From assembly GCA_910588825.1 (NCBI GenBank), contig CAJURF010000053.1, positions 1-24,969 of the forward strand: DNA of 24,969 bases, written 5' to 3'. The translations under genes and the position numbers were made by a program. Shown in pieces: positions 7,023 to 14,572 of this stretch (position 1 is its first letter; every line of letters begins with the position of its first letter). Origin of the DNA: an uncultured Lachnospiraceae bacterium. Lineage in GTDB: Bacteria > Bacillota > Clostridia > Lachnospirales > Lachnospiraceae. The notes under the pieces are model-generated. The model ran no database searches and was not told the DNA's origin. It saw only the letters and a program-made list of their open reading frames with translations.

Positions 7023-7064
7023 AGACAAAGGCGTTCTTATTATAAGGTAAGAACGCCTTTGTCT
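7023..7064 (+). promoter_or_regulatory. 17-bp perfect hairpin at the 5' end of the glnA leader
   Basis: AGACAAAGGCGTTCTTA (7023-7039) and TAAGAACGCCTTTGTCT (7048-7064) are exact reverse complements with an 8-nt loop. No U-tract follows (GTAAATATATTTG), and it lies just after the predicted start site, so a terminator of the XRE gene would equally block glnA. I therefore read it as a leader structure: a 5' stabiliser, a protein-binding RNA element or a DNA operator. The 3' arm overlaps a weaker alternative stem (TCTGTAA 7062-7068 with TTACAGG 7083-7089). Confidence 0.65.
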
Positions 7065-7082
7065 GTAAATATATTTGAGCGC

Positions 7083-7146
7083 TTACAGGAACCGGCTTAT
7101 TTTTTATAACCCAGGGAACCTGCATGACTATTTTTTTGCAGTTTCC
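7083..7146 (+). promoter_or_regulatory. Second half of the glnA leader: imperfect direct repeats with U-tracts
   Basis: ACAGGAACCGGC (7085-7096) is followed by a run of six T, and CAGGGAACCTGC (7112-7123) by a run of seven T, giving a duplicated module. GGAACCTGCA (7115-7124) can pair with TGCAGTTTCC (7137-7146) with one mismatch, placing the second U-tract in the loop. ANTAR proteins bind paired hairpins with A-x-x-G-x-x hexaloops. I could not draw a convincing pair here, so a link to the ANTAR gene two genes on is only suggestive. Confidence 0.4.
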
Positions 7147-7176
7147 AGGATGAGAAAGGGAAAGGAGCAAAACAGG

Positions 7177-8508
7177 ATGGCCATGTACACCAAAGCAGAT
7201 ATTTTTCGTATGATAGAGGAAGAAGATGTGGAATTTATCCGCCTGCAGTTTACGGATATGTTCGGAATGTTCAAAAATGTGGCGGTAACCTCCAGTCAGA
7301 TGGAGAAGGCCCTGAATAATCAGTGTATGTTTGACGGTTCTTCTATCGACGGCTTTGTGCGTATTGAAGAATCCGATATGTATCTGTATCCGGATTTGGA
7401 TACCTTTCAGATATTTCCATGGCGGCCTCAGCAGGGAAAAGTAGCCCGGTTAATCTGCGATGTTTACCGTCCCAATGGCAGTCCGTTTGAGGGAGATCCC
7501 CGTTTCCTTTTGAAAAAGGTGGTTTCAGAGGTGGAATCTCTGGGATATGAGTTCCAAGTGGGGCCGGAATGTGAATTTTTCCTGTTCCATATAGACGATG
7601 ACGGAATGCCCACCACCATCAGCCATGAGAAGGCAGGGTACTTTGACATGGGGCCTGTGGACCTAGGAGAAAATGCCCGGAGGGATATGGTTCTCACCTT
7701 GGAGGATATGGATTTTGAGATTGAGTCATCCCACCATGAGGCGGCTCCGGCCCAGCATGAAATCGATTTTAAATACGGCCCAGCTCTGCAGGTGGCCGAC
7801 AATATTATGACTTTTAAGCTGGCGGTGAAAACCATTGCAAAGAGGCACGGTCTTCACGCCACATTTATGCCCAAACCCAAATACGGAGTCAATGGTTCCG
7901 GCATGCACATTAATATGTCCTTGACAAAAGACGGAAAAAATGTGTTTGCAGACCCAAATGATCCGGAAGGGCTGAGCCAGGAGGCGTATTGGTTTATCGG
8001 CGGGCTCATGAAACATATGAAAGGGATCACGGCAATCACCAATCCCCTGGTGAATTCTTATAAACGTCTGGTTCCCGGGTATGAGGCTCCGGTCTACATT
8101 GCCTGGTCAGGAACTAACCGAAGCCCTCTCATACGCATTCCGGCTTCCAGAGAAGAGAATACCCGGGTGGAGCTGCGCTCCCCGGACCCCACAGCTAATC
8201 CCTATCTGGCCATTGCCCTGTGTCTGGCAGCAGGACTTGACGGTATTAAAAATCAGGTACAGCCCCCTGCCAGTGTGAACCAGAACATATATGAAATGTC
8301 CAAATCTGATAAGAAGGCGGCAGATATCCAGACTCTTCCCACGAATCTGCAAGATGCGCTGAGGGAGCTGGAAAAGGATGACTTTATCATGCAGGTGCTG
8401 GGGGAAAAGACAGCAGAAACATATATCCATGCAAAAAGAGCGGAGTGGCAGCAGTATACCCAGCAGGTGGCTGCTTGGGAATTGGAACAGTATCTCTATA
8501 AATTCTAG
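7177..8508 (+). CDS. glnA: Glutamine synthetase, type I
   Basis: A 443-residue cytoplasmic enzyme making glutamine from glutamate, ammonia and ATP, the entry point for nitrogen. Signatures include the beta-grasp N-domain with DGSSIDGF (53-60), the metal/glutamate-binding VGPECEFFLFH (128-138), the ATP-site NGSGMHINMS, the FMPKP block, and NRSPLIRIPASREENTRVEL. Length fits the GSI-alpha group of Firmicutes. Translation from a TTG at 7075 would add 34 unrelated residues. The ATG at 7177 with AAGGAG 9 nt upstream gives the standard MAMYTKADIF start. It is followed 14 nt later by the ANTAR gene, an arrangement common in clostridia. Confidence 0.96.
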   Translation: MAMYTKADIFRMIEEEDVEFIRLQFTDMFGMFKNVAVTSSQMEKALNNQCMFDGSSIDGFVRIEESDMYLYPDLDTFQIFPWRPQQGKVARLICDVYRPNGSPFEGDPRFLLKKVVSEVESLGYEFQVGPECEFFLFHIDDDGMPTTISHEKAGYFDMGPVDLGENARRDMVLTLEDMDFEIESSHHEAAPAQHEIDFKYGPALQVADNIMTFKLAVKTIAKRHGLHATFMPKPKYGVNGSGMHINMSLTKDGKNVFADPNDPEGLSQEAYWFIGGLMKHMKGITAITNPLVNSYKRLVPGYEAPVYIAWSGTNRSPLIRIPASREENTRVELRSPDPTANPYLAIALCLAAGLDGIKNQVQPPASVNQNIYEMSKSDKKAADIQTLPTNLQDALRELEKDDFIMQVLGEKTAETYIHAKRAEWQQYTQQVAAWELEQYLYKF

Positions 8509-8522
8509 AGAGGAGTATTGCT

Positions 8523-9053
8523 ATGAGCAGCGTAGTGGTAGTATTCCCAAAACTGGAGGACGCCAAAAGCATCCGGAATCTTTTGGTGAGGAACGGCGTC
8601 GACGTGGTGGGCATCTGTACCACTGGCGGTGAGGCGCTGGACTGTATGGAAAATCTCAGGGGAGGAATTATTGTATGCAGTTATCGGTTTAGGGATATGC
8701 TGTATACAGATCTGAAAGACCAGATGAGACCCGGTTTCGAGATGCTGCTTCTGGCTTCCCAAAGAGTGCTTGCGGAAAAAGGGCAGGATGATATAATGGC
8801 TGTGTGTATGCCCTTGAAAGTTCACGAATTACTTGATACTATAAATATGATGGAATCTGCTCTTCAGAGAGCCAGAAAGAAAAAGCGCCGCCGTGACCCT
8901 GCAGAGAAAGCGATGGTGGAAAAGGCAAAGGCTCTTTTGATGGAGCGCAATCATATGACAGAGGAAGAAGCCCACCGCTATGTGCAGAAATGCAGTATGG
9001 ACAGCGGTAATACTTTGGTGGAGACGGCGGAGATGATTATTAGTATGTGGTGA
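8523..9053 (+). CDS. ANTAR domain response regulator, pseudo-receiver type (NasT-like)
   Basis: A 176-residue protein with an N-terminal receiver-like domain (about 3-112), a basic linker (KKKRRR near 119-124) and a C-terminal ANTAR RNA-binding domain (126-176: AEKAMVEKAKALLMERNHMT, then EEEAHRYVQKCSMDSGNTLV). ANTAR proteins bind twin hairpins in nascent RNA and prevent transcription termination, often for nitrogen genes. The receiver lacks the phospho-acceptor Asp: the strand that normally ends in D reads GGIIVCSYRF. A Lys survives in the VCMPLKV loop (residue 99). Activity is therefore probably not controlled by a kinase at that site. AGGAG lies 7 nt before the ATG, and the gene follows glnA by 14 nt, probably in one transcript. 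Confidence 0.9.
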   Translation: MSSVVVVFPKLEDAKSIRNLLVRNGVDVVGICTTGGEALDCMENLRGGIIVCSYRFRDMLYTDLKDQMRPGFEMLLLASQRVLAEKGQDDIMAVCMPLKVHELLDTINMMESALQRARKKKRRRDPAEKAMVEKAKALLMERNHMTEEEAHRYVQKCSMDSGNTLVETAEMIISMW

Positions 9054-9088
9054 ACCGACAGTATCAAGGGCAAGGGAGGGGATTTTCT

Positions 9089-9925
9089 ATGAAGTTTACG
9101 AAAATGCATGGTATCGGGAATGATTATGTATATGTTAATTGTTTAAAAGAGAGGGTTGCGGACCCGGCCAGGACTGCCAGGCTGGTCAGCGACCGGCATT
9201 TTGGGATTGGGTCAGACGGGCTGATTCTCATTGAGCCGTCCGAGAAGGCGGATTTTACCATGACCATGTACAATGCAGACGGTTCCCAGGGGGCTATGTG
9301 CGGGAATGGAATCCGGTGTGTGGGTAAATATGTATATGACCATGGGCTGACCAATCAGGAGCATGTGCGTATTGAGACTATAAGCGGCATCAAAGAGCTG
9401 GACCTGACTGTGCGGGAGGGGAAAGTGGAACAGGTGCGGGTGAATATGGGTTCTCCCAGGCTGGAAGCGGCACAGATCCCCATTCTGACAGAGCAGAAAG
9501 AGGCGGTGAATCTGCCCATAGAGGTGGACGGGGAGACGTATGGCATTACAGGGGTGTCCATGGGAAATCCCCATGCGGTGGTTTACCTGGAGGATTTGGA
9601 TAACCTGGATATTGAGACGTTGGGGCCTAAGTTCGAGAATCATCAGTGTTTTCCGGACCGGATAAACACGGAATTTTGTAAAGTGCTGGACGAACACAAT
9701 CTGCAGATGCGGGTGTGGGAGCGGGGGTCAGGGGAGACGCTGGCCTGCGGGACAGGTGCCTGTGCGGCGGCAGTTTCTTCTATTATAAATGGGTACACAA
9801 AGGAACAGGTAAATGTAAAACTTCTGGGCGGCAGTCTGCAGATTTACTGGGACAGAGAAAACAATCTGGTGTATATGACAGGGCCGGCGGAAGAAGTATT
9901 TCATGGAGAAATTGTAATTGTTTAG
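9089..9925 (+). CDS. dapF: Diaminopimelate epimerase
   Basis: A 278-residue cofactor-independent epimerase converting LL- to meso-diaminopimelate for lysine and peptidoglycan. The two catalytic cysteines are seen in NADGSQGAMCGNGIRC (Cys71) and ERGSGETLACGTGACA (Cys220), and the start MKFTKMHGIGND is standard. AGGGAGGGG precedes the ATG at 9089. An in-frame upstream GTG at 9047 overlaps the ANTAR gene and is less likely. It lies 35 nt after the ANTAR stop with no visible terminator, so it may be cotranscribed with glnA. Its stop codon overlaps a copy of the dispersed AGGAACTGT repeat. Confidence 0.96.
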   Translation: MKFTKMHGIGNDYVYVNCLKERVADPARTARLVSDRHFGIGSDGLILIEPSEKADFTMTMYNADGSQGAMCGNGIRCVGKYVYDHGLTNQEHVRIETISGIKELDLTVREGKVEQVRVNMGSPRLEAAQIPILTEQKEAVNLPIEVDGETYGITGVSMGNPHAVVYLEDLDNLDIETLGPKFENHQCFPDRINTEFCKVLDEHNLQMRVWERGSGETLACGTGACAAAVSSIINGYTKEQVNVKLLGGSLQIYWDRENNLVYMTGPAEEVFHGEIVIV

Positions 9926-9957
9926 GAACTGTATGTAAATAACCTGTGGCAGATGCG
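9924..9957 (+). repeat. Dispersed AGGAACTGT repeat, half copy between dapF and dapL
   Basis: AGGAACTGTATGTAAATAAC followed by CTGTGGCAGATGCG. It matches, over about 30 nt, the minus-strand copy at 21411-21383 and the hairpin after blaR1. The partner arm is absent, so it should not form the hairpin seen in the other copies and may allow read-through into dapL. Confidence 0.55.
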
Positions 9958-10005
9958 CCGGCTTTTATTAAGAAATTCATATAGACAGGGTGGAGGAAGA
10001 AAGAA

Positions 10006-11220
10006 ATGTTTAAAATCAATGAAAATTATCTGAAGTTACCGGGAAGCTATTTGTTTTCCACAATTGCAAAGAAGGTGTCTGCCTTCACAGAGGCAAATCC
10101 GGACAAACCCGTTATCCGTCTGGGAATCGGGGATGTGACACAGCCTCTGGCTCCTGCGGTTATCCAGGCGCTGCACAGTGCGGTGGATGAGATGGGAAAT
10201 GCGGAGACCTTCCATGGTTATGCCCCAGATTTGGGATATAGCTTTCTGAGAGAGACCATCGCAAAAGAGGATTATGAGGCAAAAGGCTGTCAGATTGCGG
10301 CAGACGAAATCTTCGTGTCGGATGGAGCCAAAAGCGATTCTGCCAATATCCAGGAGATTTTCAGCAATGACTGTAAAATTGCCGTGTGCGACCCGGTGTA
10401 TCCTGTATATGTGGACAGCAATGTGATGGCAGGGAGAACGGGCAGCTATGACCCCAAGACAGAGATGTGGAGCGATGTGATTTACATGCCCTGTACCAAA
10501 GACAATGATTTTGTGCCTGAGCTTCCCAAAGAGACCCCGGATTTGATTTACCTGTGTTATCCCAACAATCCCACAGGATCTGCGCTCACCAAAGAGCAGC
10601 TTCAGGTGTGGGTGGACTATGCCAATAAGAACGGGTCAGTGATCATCTACGACGCTGCCTATGAAGCATATATTTCCCAGGAAAATGTGCCTCATTCTAT
10701 TTACGAATGCCCAGGGGCCAGAACATGCGCCATCGAACTGCGCAGTTTTTCCAAGAATGCAGGATTTACCGGAACCCGTCTGGGATTCACGGTGATTCCC
10801 AAAGAACTCATGTGCGGGGAAGTTTCTCTGCATTCTCTGTGGGCTAGAAGACATGGAACCAAGTACAACGGAGCGCCTTATATTATCCAGAAAGCCGGGG
10901 AGGCTGTCTATTCTCCAGAAGGAAAGGCACAGTTAAAAGACCAGGTGGCTTATTATATGAAGAATGCCTCTGTGATTTATCAGGGATTGAAAGACGCAGG
11001 GTATGATGTATCCGGAGGGATCAATGCGCCGTATATCTGGATGCAGACACCTAAGGGTATGGGTTCCTGGGAATTCTTTGATTATCTGCTGGAAAAGGCA
11101 AATGTAGTGGGAACACCGGGGGCCGGGTTTGGACCCAGCGGGGAAGGATGCTTCCGCCTGACTGCATTCGGAACTTATGAGAATACTGCGGCAGCCATGG
11201 AGCGCATCAAACAGTTGTAA
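10006..11220 (+). CDS. dapL: LL-diaminopimelate aminotransferase
   Basis: A 404-residue PLP enzyme that converts tetrahydrodipicolinate directly to LL-diaminopimelate using glutamate, bypassing the acyl-intermediate routes. The N-terminal FKINENYLKLPGSYLFSTIA and VIRLGIGDVTQPL are typical of DapL. PLP-site residues include Asn187 in YPNNPTG, Asp216 in IIYDAAYEAY and the Schiff-base Lys250 in RSFSKNAGFTGTRLGF. Length fits the family. GGAGG precedes the ATG. Together with dapF next door it supplies meso-DAP, consistent with a DAP-type cell wall and with dipicolinate-linked spore metabolism in a spore former. Confidence 0.96.
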   Translation: MFKINENYLKLPGSYLFSTIAKKVSAFTEANPDKPVIRLGIGDVTQPLAPAVIQALHSAVDEMGNAETFHGYAPDLGYSFLRETIAKEDYEAKGCQIAADEIFVSDGAKSDSANIQEIFSNDCKIAVCDPVYPVYVDSNVMAGRTGSYDPKTEMWSDVIYMPCTKDNDFVPELPKETPDLIYLCYPNNPTGSALTKEQLQVWVDYANKNGSVIIYDAAYEAYISQENVPHSIYECPGARTCAIELRSFSKNAGFTGTRLGFTVIPKELMCGEVSLHSLWARRHGTKYNGAPYIIQKAGEAVYSPEGKAQLKDQVAYYMKNASVIYQGLKDAGYDVSGGINAPYIWMQTPKGMGSWEFFDYLLEKANVVGTPGAGFGPSGEGCFRLTAFGTYENTAAAMERIKQL

Positions 11221-11231
11221 GGAGTAGGCAT

Positions 11232-11525
11232 ATGGCAAATATCATTAGTGATGAAACGATAGAATACGTGGGTATCTTATCCAAGCTGGAACTTTCTGAC
11301 CAGGAAAAAGAGCAGGCGAAAAGGGATATGGGGAAAATGCTGGATTATATTGATAAGCTCAATGAGCTGGACACCAGCCAGGTGGAACCCATGTCCCATG
11401 TATTTCCTGTACACAATGTTTTCCGGGAGGATGTGGTGGTAAATGAGAACCGGCGGGATGAGATTCTGGTAAATGCGCCGGAACAAAAGGACGGACAGTT
11501 CCAGGTGCCGAAAACGGTAGAGTAG
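11232..11525 (+). CDS. gatC: Asp-tRNA(Asn)/Glu-tRNA(Gln) amidotransferase subunit C
   Basis: A 97-residue small subunit that wraps GatA and GatB. Signature features are ETIEYVGILSKLELSDQEKE and the central MLDYIDKLNELDTSQVEPMS, then HVFPVHNVFREDVV. AAGGAG overlaps the dapL stop and lies 7 nt before the ATG, tying translation to dapL. It starts the gatCAB set, which amidates misacylated Glu-tRNA(Gln) or Asp-tRNA(Asn). Confidence 0.95.
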   Translation: MANIISDETIEYVGILSKLELSDQEKEQAKRDMGKMLDYIDKLNELDTSQVEPMSHVFPVHNVFREDVVVNENRRDEILVNAPEQKDGQFQVPKTVE

Positions 11526-11535
11526 GAGGAAAACC

Positions 11536-13014
11536 ATGGACATACAGAGTCTGACAGCCGTCCGGCTGGGAGAGAAAATAAAGAAGAAAGAATTGTCAGC
11601 CATGGAGGCTGCACAGGCTGCGTTTGCCCAGATTGCGGCCTGTGAAAAAGAATACCACTGCTATGTGACCGTGGAAGAAGAAAAGGCCATGGAACAGGCA
11701 GAACAGGTGCAGAAGAAGATTGATGGGGGAGAGCTGACAGGCCCTCTGGCAGGGGTGCCTGTGGCTATCAAAGATAATATGTGTACCAAAGGGACGCTGA
11801 CCACCTGCAGTTCCCGGATACTGGGCAATTTTGTTCCCACCTATACAGCAGAAGCGGTGAAATGTCTGGAGCAGGCGGGGGCTGTGATTCTGGGGAAAAC
11901 CAATATGGATGAATTTGCCATGGGCAGCACCACAGAGACTTCCTATTACGGAGTTACCAGAAATCCCTGGAATCCCCAGCATGTACCCGGAGGTTCATCC
12001 GGCGGTTCCAGTGCTGCGGTGGCGGCAGGGGAATGTTTCTATGCCCTTGGCTCTGACACAGGCGGTTCTATCCGCCAGCCCAGTTCCTTCTGCGGTGTGA
12101 CAGGTATGAAGCCCACTTACGGAACCATATCCCGTTATGGCCTCATTGCATACGGTTCTTCCCTGGACCAGATCGGCCCTGTGGCGAAAGATGTGGCGGA
12201 CTGTGCGGCAATTCTGGAAGTTCTTGCAGTCCATGACCCTAAGGACAGCACTTCTGTAAAACGGGAAGATACAGATTTTACCTCTGCTCTTACGGGCGAT
12301 GTGAAAGGAATGAAAGTGGGTATACCCAGAGATTATCTGGGGGAAGGACTGGACAGCCAGGTAAAAGAAGCCGTGTTAAAAGCAGCCAGATCCCTGGAAT
12401 CCCAGGGAGCGCAGGTGGAGGAGTTTGACCTGAGCCTGGTGGAGTACGCTATCCCGGCTTATTATGTGATCGCATCGGCGGAGGCCAGTTCCAACCTGTC
12501 CAGATTCGACGGAATCAAGTATGGCTACCGGACAGAGGATTATGAAGGGCTGCACAATATGTATAAAAAGACCCGCTCCGAAGGATTCGGGGAAGAGGTG
12601 AAGCGGCGGATTATGCTGGGTTCATTTGTGCTCAGTTCCGGATATTACGACGCCTACTACTTAAAAGCACTCAGGACAAAAGCCCTGATTAAGCAGGCTT
12701 TTGACAAAGCGTTTGAAAAATATGATGTGATACTGGGGCCCACGGCTCCGTCTACAGCGCCTAAGCTGGGGGAAAGTCTGGAGGACCCGCTGAAGATGTA
12801 TCTGGGAGATATTTATACGGTATCCGTTAATCTGGCAGGGCTTCCGGCTATGAGTGTCCCCTATGGAATTGACAGCCAGGGGCTTCCCATAGGCGTCCAG
12901 CTCATCGGAGATTCCTTCCAGGAGAAAAAGATTTTCCGGGCAGGCTATGGACTGGAGCAGACCAGAGAGGACCAGGATAGGCTGGCGCCTGTGCTGAGGA
13001 AGGAGGGCAGATAG
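11536..13014 (+). CDS. gatA: Asp-tRNA(Asn)/Glu-tRNA(Gln) amidotransferase subunit A
   Basis: A 492-residue amidase-signature enzyme that releases ammonia from glutamine for GatB. The Ser-cisSer-Lys triad is seen as Lys79 (VPVAIKDN), Ser154 (PGGSSGGSSAAVAAG) and Ser178 (GSDTGGSIRQPSSFCG). Length is usual. AGGAGG overlaps the gatC stop. The glutamine used is the product of glnA in the same gene run. Confidence 0.97.
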   Translation: MDIQSLTAVRLGEKIKKKELSAMEAAQAAFAQIAACEKEYHCYVTVEEEKAMEQAEQVQKKIDGGELTGPLAGVPVAIKDNMCTKGTLTTCSSRILGNFVPTYTAEAVKCLEQAGAVILGKTNMDEFAMGSTTETSYYGVTRNPWNPQHVPGGSSGGSSAAVAAGECFYALGSDTGGSIRQPSSFCGVTGMKPTYGTISRYGLIAYGSSLDQIGPVAKDVADCAAILEVLAVHDPKDSTSVKREDTDFTSALTGDVKGMKVGIPRDYLGEGLDSQVKEAVLKAARSLESQGAQVEEFDLSLVEYAIPAYYVIASAEASSNLSRFDGIKYGYRTEDYEGLHNMYKKTRSEGFGEEVKRRIMLGSFVLSSGYYDAYYLKALRTKALIKQAFDKAFEKYDVILGPTAPSTAPKLGESLEDPLKMYLGDIYTVSVNLAGLPAMSVPYGIDSQGLPIGVQLIGDSFQEKKIFRAGYGLEQTREDQDRLAPVLRKEGR

Positions 13015-14451
13015 ATGGCAAGAGAATACGAGACAGTCATCGGGTTGGAAGTTCATGTGGAGCTGGCCACCAAGACAAAGATTTTCTGCGGCTGTTCCAC
13101 AGAATTCGGCGGCGAGCCCAATACCCACACCTGTCCGGTGTGCACTGGAATGCCAGGTTCCCTTCCTGTGCTGAATAAACAGGTGGTGGAGTACGCCATG
13201 GCTGTGGGTTTGGCTGCCAACTGCCAGATTCATCAGAAGTGTAAATTTGACCGGAAAAACTATTTTTACCCGGATAACCCCCAGAACTATCAGATTTCTC
13301 AGTTATACCTGCCCATCTGCTACGACGGCTGGGTTGAGATTGAGACGGAAGACGGTAAGAAAAAAGTGGGCATCCACGAAATCCACATGGAGGAAGATGC
13401 GGGAAAACTCATCCACGACGACTGGGAGGACTGCTCTTTAGTGGACTATAACAGAAGCGGCGTGCCCCTCATTGAGATTGTGTCTGAACCGGACATGCGC
13501 AGTGCCCAGGAGGTCATTGCCTATCTGGATAAACTGCGGACTATCATCCAGTATCTGGGAGCTTCTGACTGTAAGCTGCAGGAGGGCTCCATGCGGGCGG
13601 ATGTGAATCTGTCAGTGAGGGAAAAAGGCAGTGATACGTTTGGAACCCGCACAGAGATGAAAAACTTGAACTCTTTCAAAGCCATTGCCCGGGCCATTGA
13701 GGGAGAGCGGGAGAGGCAGATTGACCTGCTGGAGGATGGGCAGGCCGTGGTTCAGGAGACCAGACGATGGGACGATAACAAAGAGTGTTCTTATCCTATG
13801 CGTTCCAAAGAGGACGCCCAGGATTACCGGTATTTTCCAGACCCGGACCTGGTGCCTGTGATCATCAGCGATGAGTGGATCCATGACATCAAGAGCCGCC
13901 AGCCGGAGCTGCGAACAGAAAAGCTGGAGCGCTATAAAAAGGAATTCGATATTCCCCAATACGATGCGGAAATCCTCACAAGCTCCAAGAAGCTGGCAGA
14001 TATTTTCGAGGCGTCTGCTGCTATTTGCAAGAAGCCGAAAAAAGTGTCCAACTGGCTTATGGGTGAGGCGCTGCGTCTGCTGAAAGAGCATAACCAGGAG
14101 CCGGAAGACCTGAGCTTTTCACCGGAAAATCTGGCAAAACTGATTCAGCTGGCCGACGGGGGAACTATCAACAACAAAGTAGCCAAAGAAGTATTTGAAA
14201 AAATTTACAGTGAGAATATAGACCCGGAGCAGTATGTGGAAGAACATGGTTTGAAGTCCGTCAGTGACGAGGGCGCACTGCGCAGCGTCATTGAAGAAAT
14301 CGTGGCAGCCAATCCCCAGTCTGTGGAAGATTATAAAGGAGGGAAAAAGAAAGCCATCGGATTTTTGGTGGGGCAGACTATGAAAGCCATGAAGGGAAAG
14401 GCTGATCCCGGGGCTGTAAATAAGATTCTTCAGGAAGTTTTGGAGAAGTAA
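13015..14451 (+). CDS. gatB: Asp-tRNA(Asn)/Glu-tRNA(Gln) amidotransferase subunit B
   Basis: A 478-residue tRNA-binding kinase/amidotransferase subunit. It activates the tRNA-bound Glu/Asp with ATP and transfers ammonia tunnelled from GatA. The start YETVIGLEVHVELATKTKIF, the Cys-rich FCGCSTEFG...HTCPVCTGMPGSLP (putative zinc site), FDRKNYFYPDNPQNYQISQ and the C-terminal YqeY-like tail domain are all present. The ATG directly follows the gatA TAG, so the two are translationally coupled. A strong terminator follows, closing the operon. Confidence 0.97.
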   Translation: MAREYETVIGLEVHVELATKTKIFCGCSTEFGGEPNTHTCPVCTGMPGSLPVLNKQVVEYAMAVGLAANCQIHQKCKFDRKNYFYPDNPQNYQISQLYLPICYDGWVEIETEDGKKKVGIHEIHMEEDAGKLIHDDWEDCSLVDYNRSGVPLIEIVSEPDMRSAQEVIAYLDKLRTIIQYLGASDCKLQEGSMRADVNLSVREKGSDTFGTRTEMKNLNSFKAIARAIEGERERQIDLLEDGQAVVQETRRWDDNKECSYPMRSKEDAQDYRYFPDPDLVPVIISDEWIHDIKSRQPELRTEKLERYKKEFDIPQYDAEILTSSKKLADIFEASAAICKKPKKVSNWLMGEALRLLKEHNQEPEDLSFSPENLAKLIQLADGGTINNKVAKEVFEKIYSENIDPEQYVEEHGLKSVSDEGALRSVIEEIVAANPQSVEDYKGGKKKAIGFLVGQTMKAMKGKADPGAVNKILQEVLEK

Positions 14452-14482
14452 CAAAATAATAAGGATATGATTGTGTTATGGA

Positions 14483-14528
14483 GTGTTCTCGGAAATCCAG
14501 GTACAGGGGATTTCTGAGAATGCTTTTT
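14483..14528 (+). terminator. Rho-independent terminator after gatB
   Basis: GTGTTCTCGGAAATCC (14483-14498) pairs with GGATTTCTGAGAATGC (14508-14523): 16 bp with three G-U pairs and a 9-nt loop, followed directly by TTTTTAATGTTTT. Its position 32 nt past the gatB stop makes it the likely end of the glnA-gatB transcript(s). Confidence 0.85.
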
Positions 14529-14572
14529 AATGTTTTACTGGATAATTATTTTATAAAGAAGAGGGAGGAATT

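Noticed and set aside
7023..7064. Terminator of the XRE gene
   Set aside because: The perfect hairpin lies downstream of a strong promoter for glnA and lacks a U-tract, so it would also stop glnA; read as a leader element instead.
7019..7176. Canonical ANTAR twin-hexaloop target in the glnA leader
   Set aside because: Hexamers of the A-x-x-G-x-x form exist (for example 7027-7032 and 7052-7057), but their stems are short or full of G-U pairs and clash with the 17-bp hairpin.
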